DNA of 64,000 nt from Corynebacterium sp. 21KM1197 (GTDB taxonomy: Bacteria; Actinomycetota; Actinomycetes; Mycobacteriales; Mycobacteriaceae). Made by a program: the position numbers and the translations under genes. Under the pieces are notes generated by a model that was not told the origin of the DNA, searched no databases, and saw only the letters and a program-made list of their open reading frames with translations. This document shows, in pieces, positions 63,598 through 64,000 of the stretch (position 1 is the first letter of the stretch; each line of letters begins with the position of its first letter). The stretch is taken from NCBI RefSeq assembly GCF_033783015.1, contig NZ_CP123907.1:1798001-1862000 (forward strand), read 5' to 3'.

Positions 63598-64000
63598 ACT
63601 TTCAAATGAACCTTATAGATATCCTTTTTATTTTTAATAATCTTTACAACATCGATAGTCATTCCTCCGGACTTACTTTCCGTACGAAAATATGCAGTAT
63701 TTCCATCTTCCGGGAAAGTGATTAACTGGTCCCCCACCAGAAAAATGTTTTCCCCATCGCTCTCTAGCTGCCCTGAGGAAGCACTGGCCGCACACCAAGC
63801 ATCCCAGATATCATCTTCACTCGGAGCCTGCCAAACATTACCCTCGAGCTCAAACTTTCCGTCAAGAAATTCCTTAGCCTCATCAAAGTTATCCCAACAA
63901 TCATAGGAGGTTCCCCTGCAGTCGCGCAACACTCCAGGCTCTGGCACTACCACTTCTTCTGCCGCGTCCTCCGCCATTGCAGCAGGGGCACCAGCCAATA
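63594..64000 (-). CDS. Hypothetical exported protein, 5' end outside the window
   Basis: At least 134 residues are present, starting inside AGAPAAMAEDAAEE, which looks like the end of a signal peptide with an AxA cleavage site. The upstream part lies beyond base 64000. The body has paired cysteines (DCRGTSYDCWDNF) and FLDGKFELEGNVWQAPSEDD; it resembles small secreted or lipoprotein domains but no family is recognised. It is coupled to the following 109-residue gene. Confidence 0.6.
   Translation of the reverse strand, partial: LAGAPAAMAEDAAEEVVVPEPGVLRDCRGTSYDCWDNFDEAKEFLDGKFELEGNVWQAPSEDDIWDAWCAASASSGQLESDGENIFLVGDQLITFPEDGNTAYFRTESKSGGMTIDVVKIIKNKKDIYKVHLKV

Overview
The window looks like chromosomal DNA of a Corynebacterium species. 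It is high in GC, and it carries a mycolate reductase of the CmrA/Rv2509 type, an acetate/monocarboxylate symporter preceded by a DUF485 protein (the corynebacterial mctC arrangement), LppP/LprE-type and L,D-transpeptidase envelope proteins, and gene orders shared with mycobacteria (glbO – hypothetical – thioesterase – ettA – ssb-like; cmrA … orn – tRNA-His; phosphodiesterase – rph – rdgB – DUF3817). Many genes have a TANNNT -10 box only 6-9 nt before the start codon, which implies leaderless mRNAs, a common trait in this genus.

Layout. 1-1241: an IS256-family transposase cut by the window edge. 1.5-3.9 kb: amino-acid permease and formimidoylglutamase (histidine use). 4.0-7.5 kb: a membrane protein, a PIN toxin-antitoxin pair and metB. 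7.6-15.4 kb: MscS channel, truncated haemoglobin, thioesterase, EttA, an SSB-like protein, a TetR regulator and a CopD-CtaG fusion. 15.4-17.0 kb: nrdI-nrdF and tRNA-Arg. 17.0-18.5 kb: a small unassigned module. 18.5-25.4 kb: cmrA, an iron-siderophore ABC importer, a lone entA-type dehydrogenase, orn and tRNA-His. 25.5-30.2 kb: a hypothetical gene and an accessory block of two ABC-2 exporters with a divergent TetR gene. 30.3-34.2 kb: TetR, flavin reductase and two flavin-dependent monooxygenases. 34.2-38.0 kb: a decayed exonuclease-BRCT gene, lipoprotein, L,D-transpeptidase and tRNA-Lys. 38.0-44.5 kb: glutaminase, nicotinamidase, a beta-lactamase-like lipoprotein, a DsbA-like/CcdA pair and Bcp. 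44.5-48.8 kb: ugpAEBC. 49.2-53.7 kb: CAP protein, OsmC/acyl-CoA dehydrogenase pair, HipA-like/DUF3037 pair and two PLDc_N-like proteins. 53.7-56.9 kb: tRNA-Leu, DUF3817, rdgB, rph and a metallo-beta-lactamase-fold phosphodiesterase. 57.0-61.0 kb: an XRE-controlled membrane-protein/ABC operon. 61.2-63.2 kb: DUF485-mctC. 63.3-64.0 kb: two AT-richer hypothetical genes at the edge.

The most striking item is the NrdF protein (15887-16894). Three carboxylates that normally bind the dimetal centre are replaced by Gln, Ser and Lys (Q113, S173, K207), while the radical-site tyrosine Y120 is kept. This is the QSK signature of class Ie ribonucleotide reductase, which works without metal using a DOPA radical. 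It is translationally coupled to nrdI, has no nrdE or nrdH beside it, and sits behind a perfect 8+8 bp inverted repeat. This suggests a backup subunit for metal starvation that borrows a catalytic subunit encoded elsewhere. The siderophore region has two candidate DtxR boxes, one before the importer and one before the entA-like gene, so both are probably induced by iron limitation.
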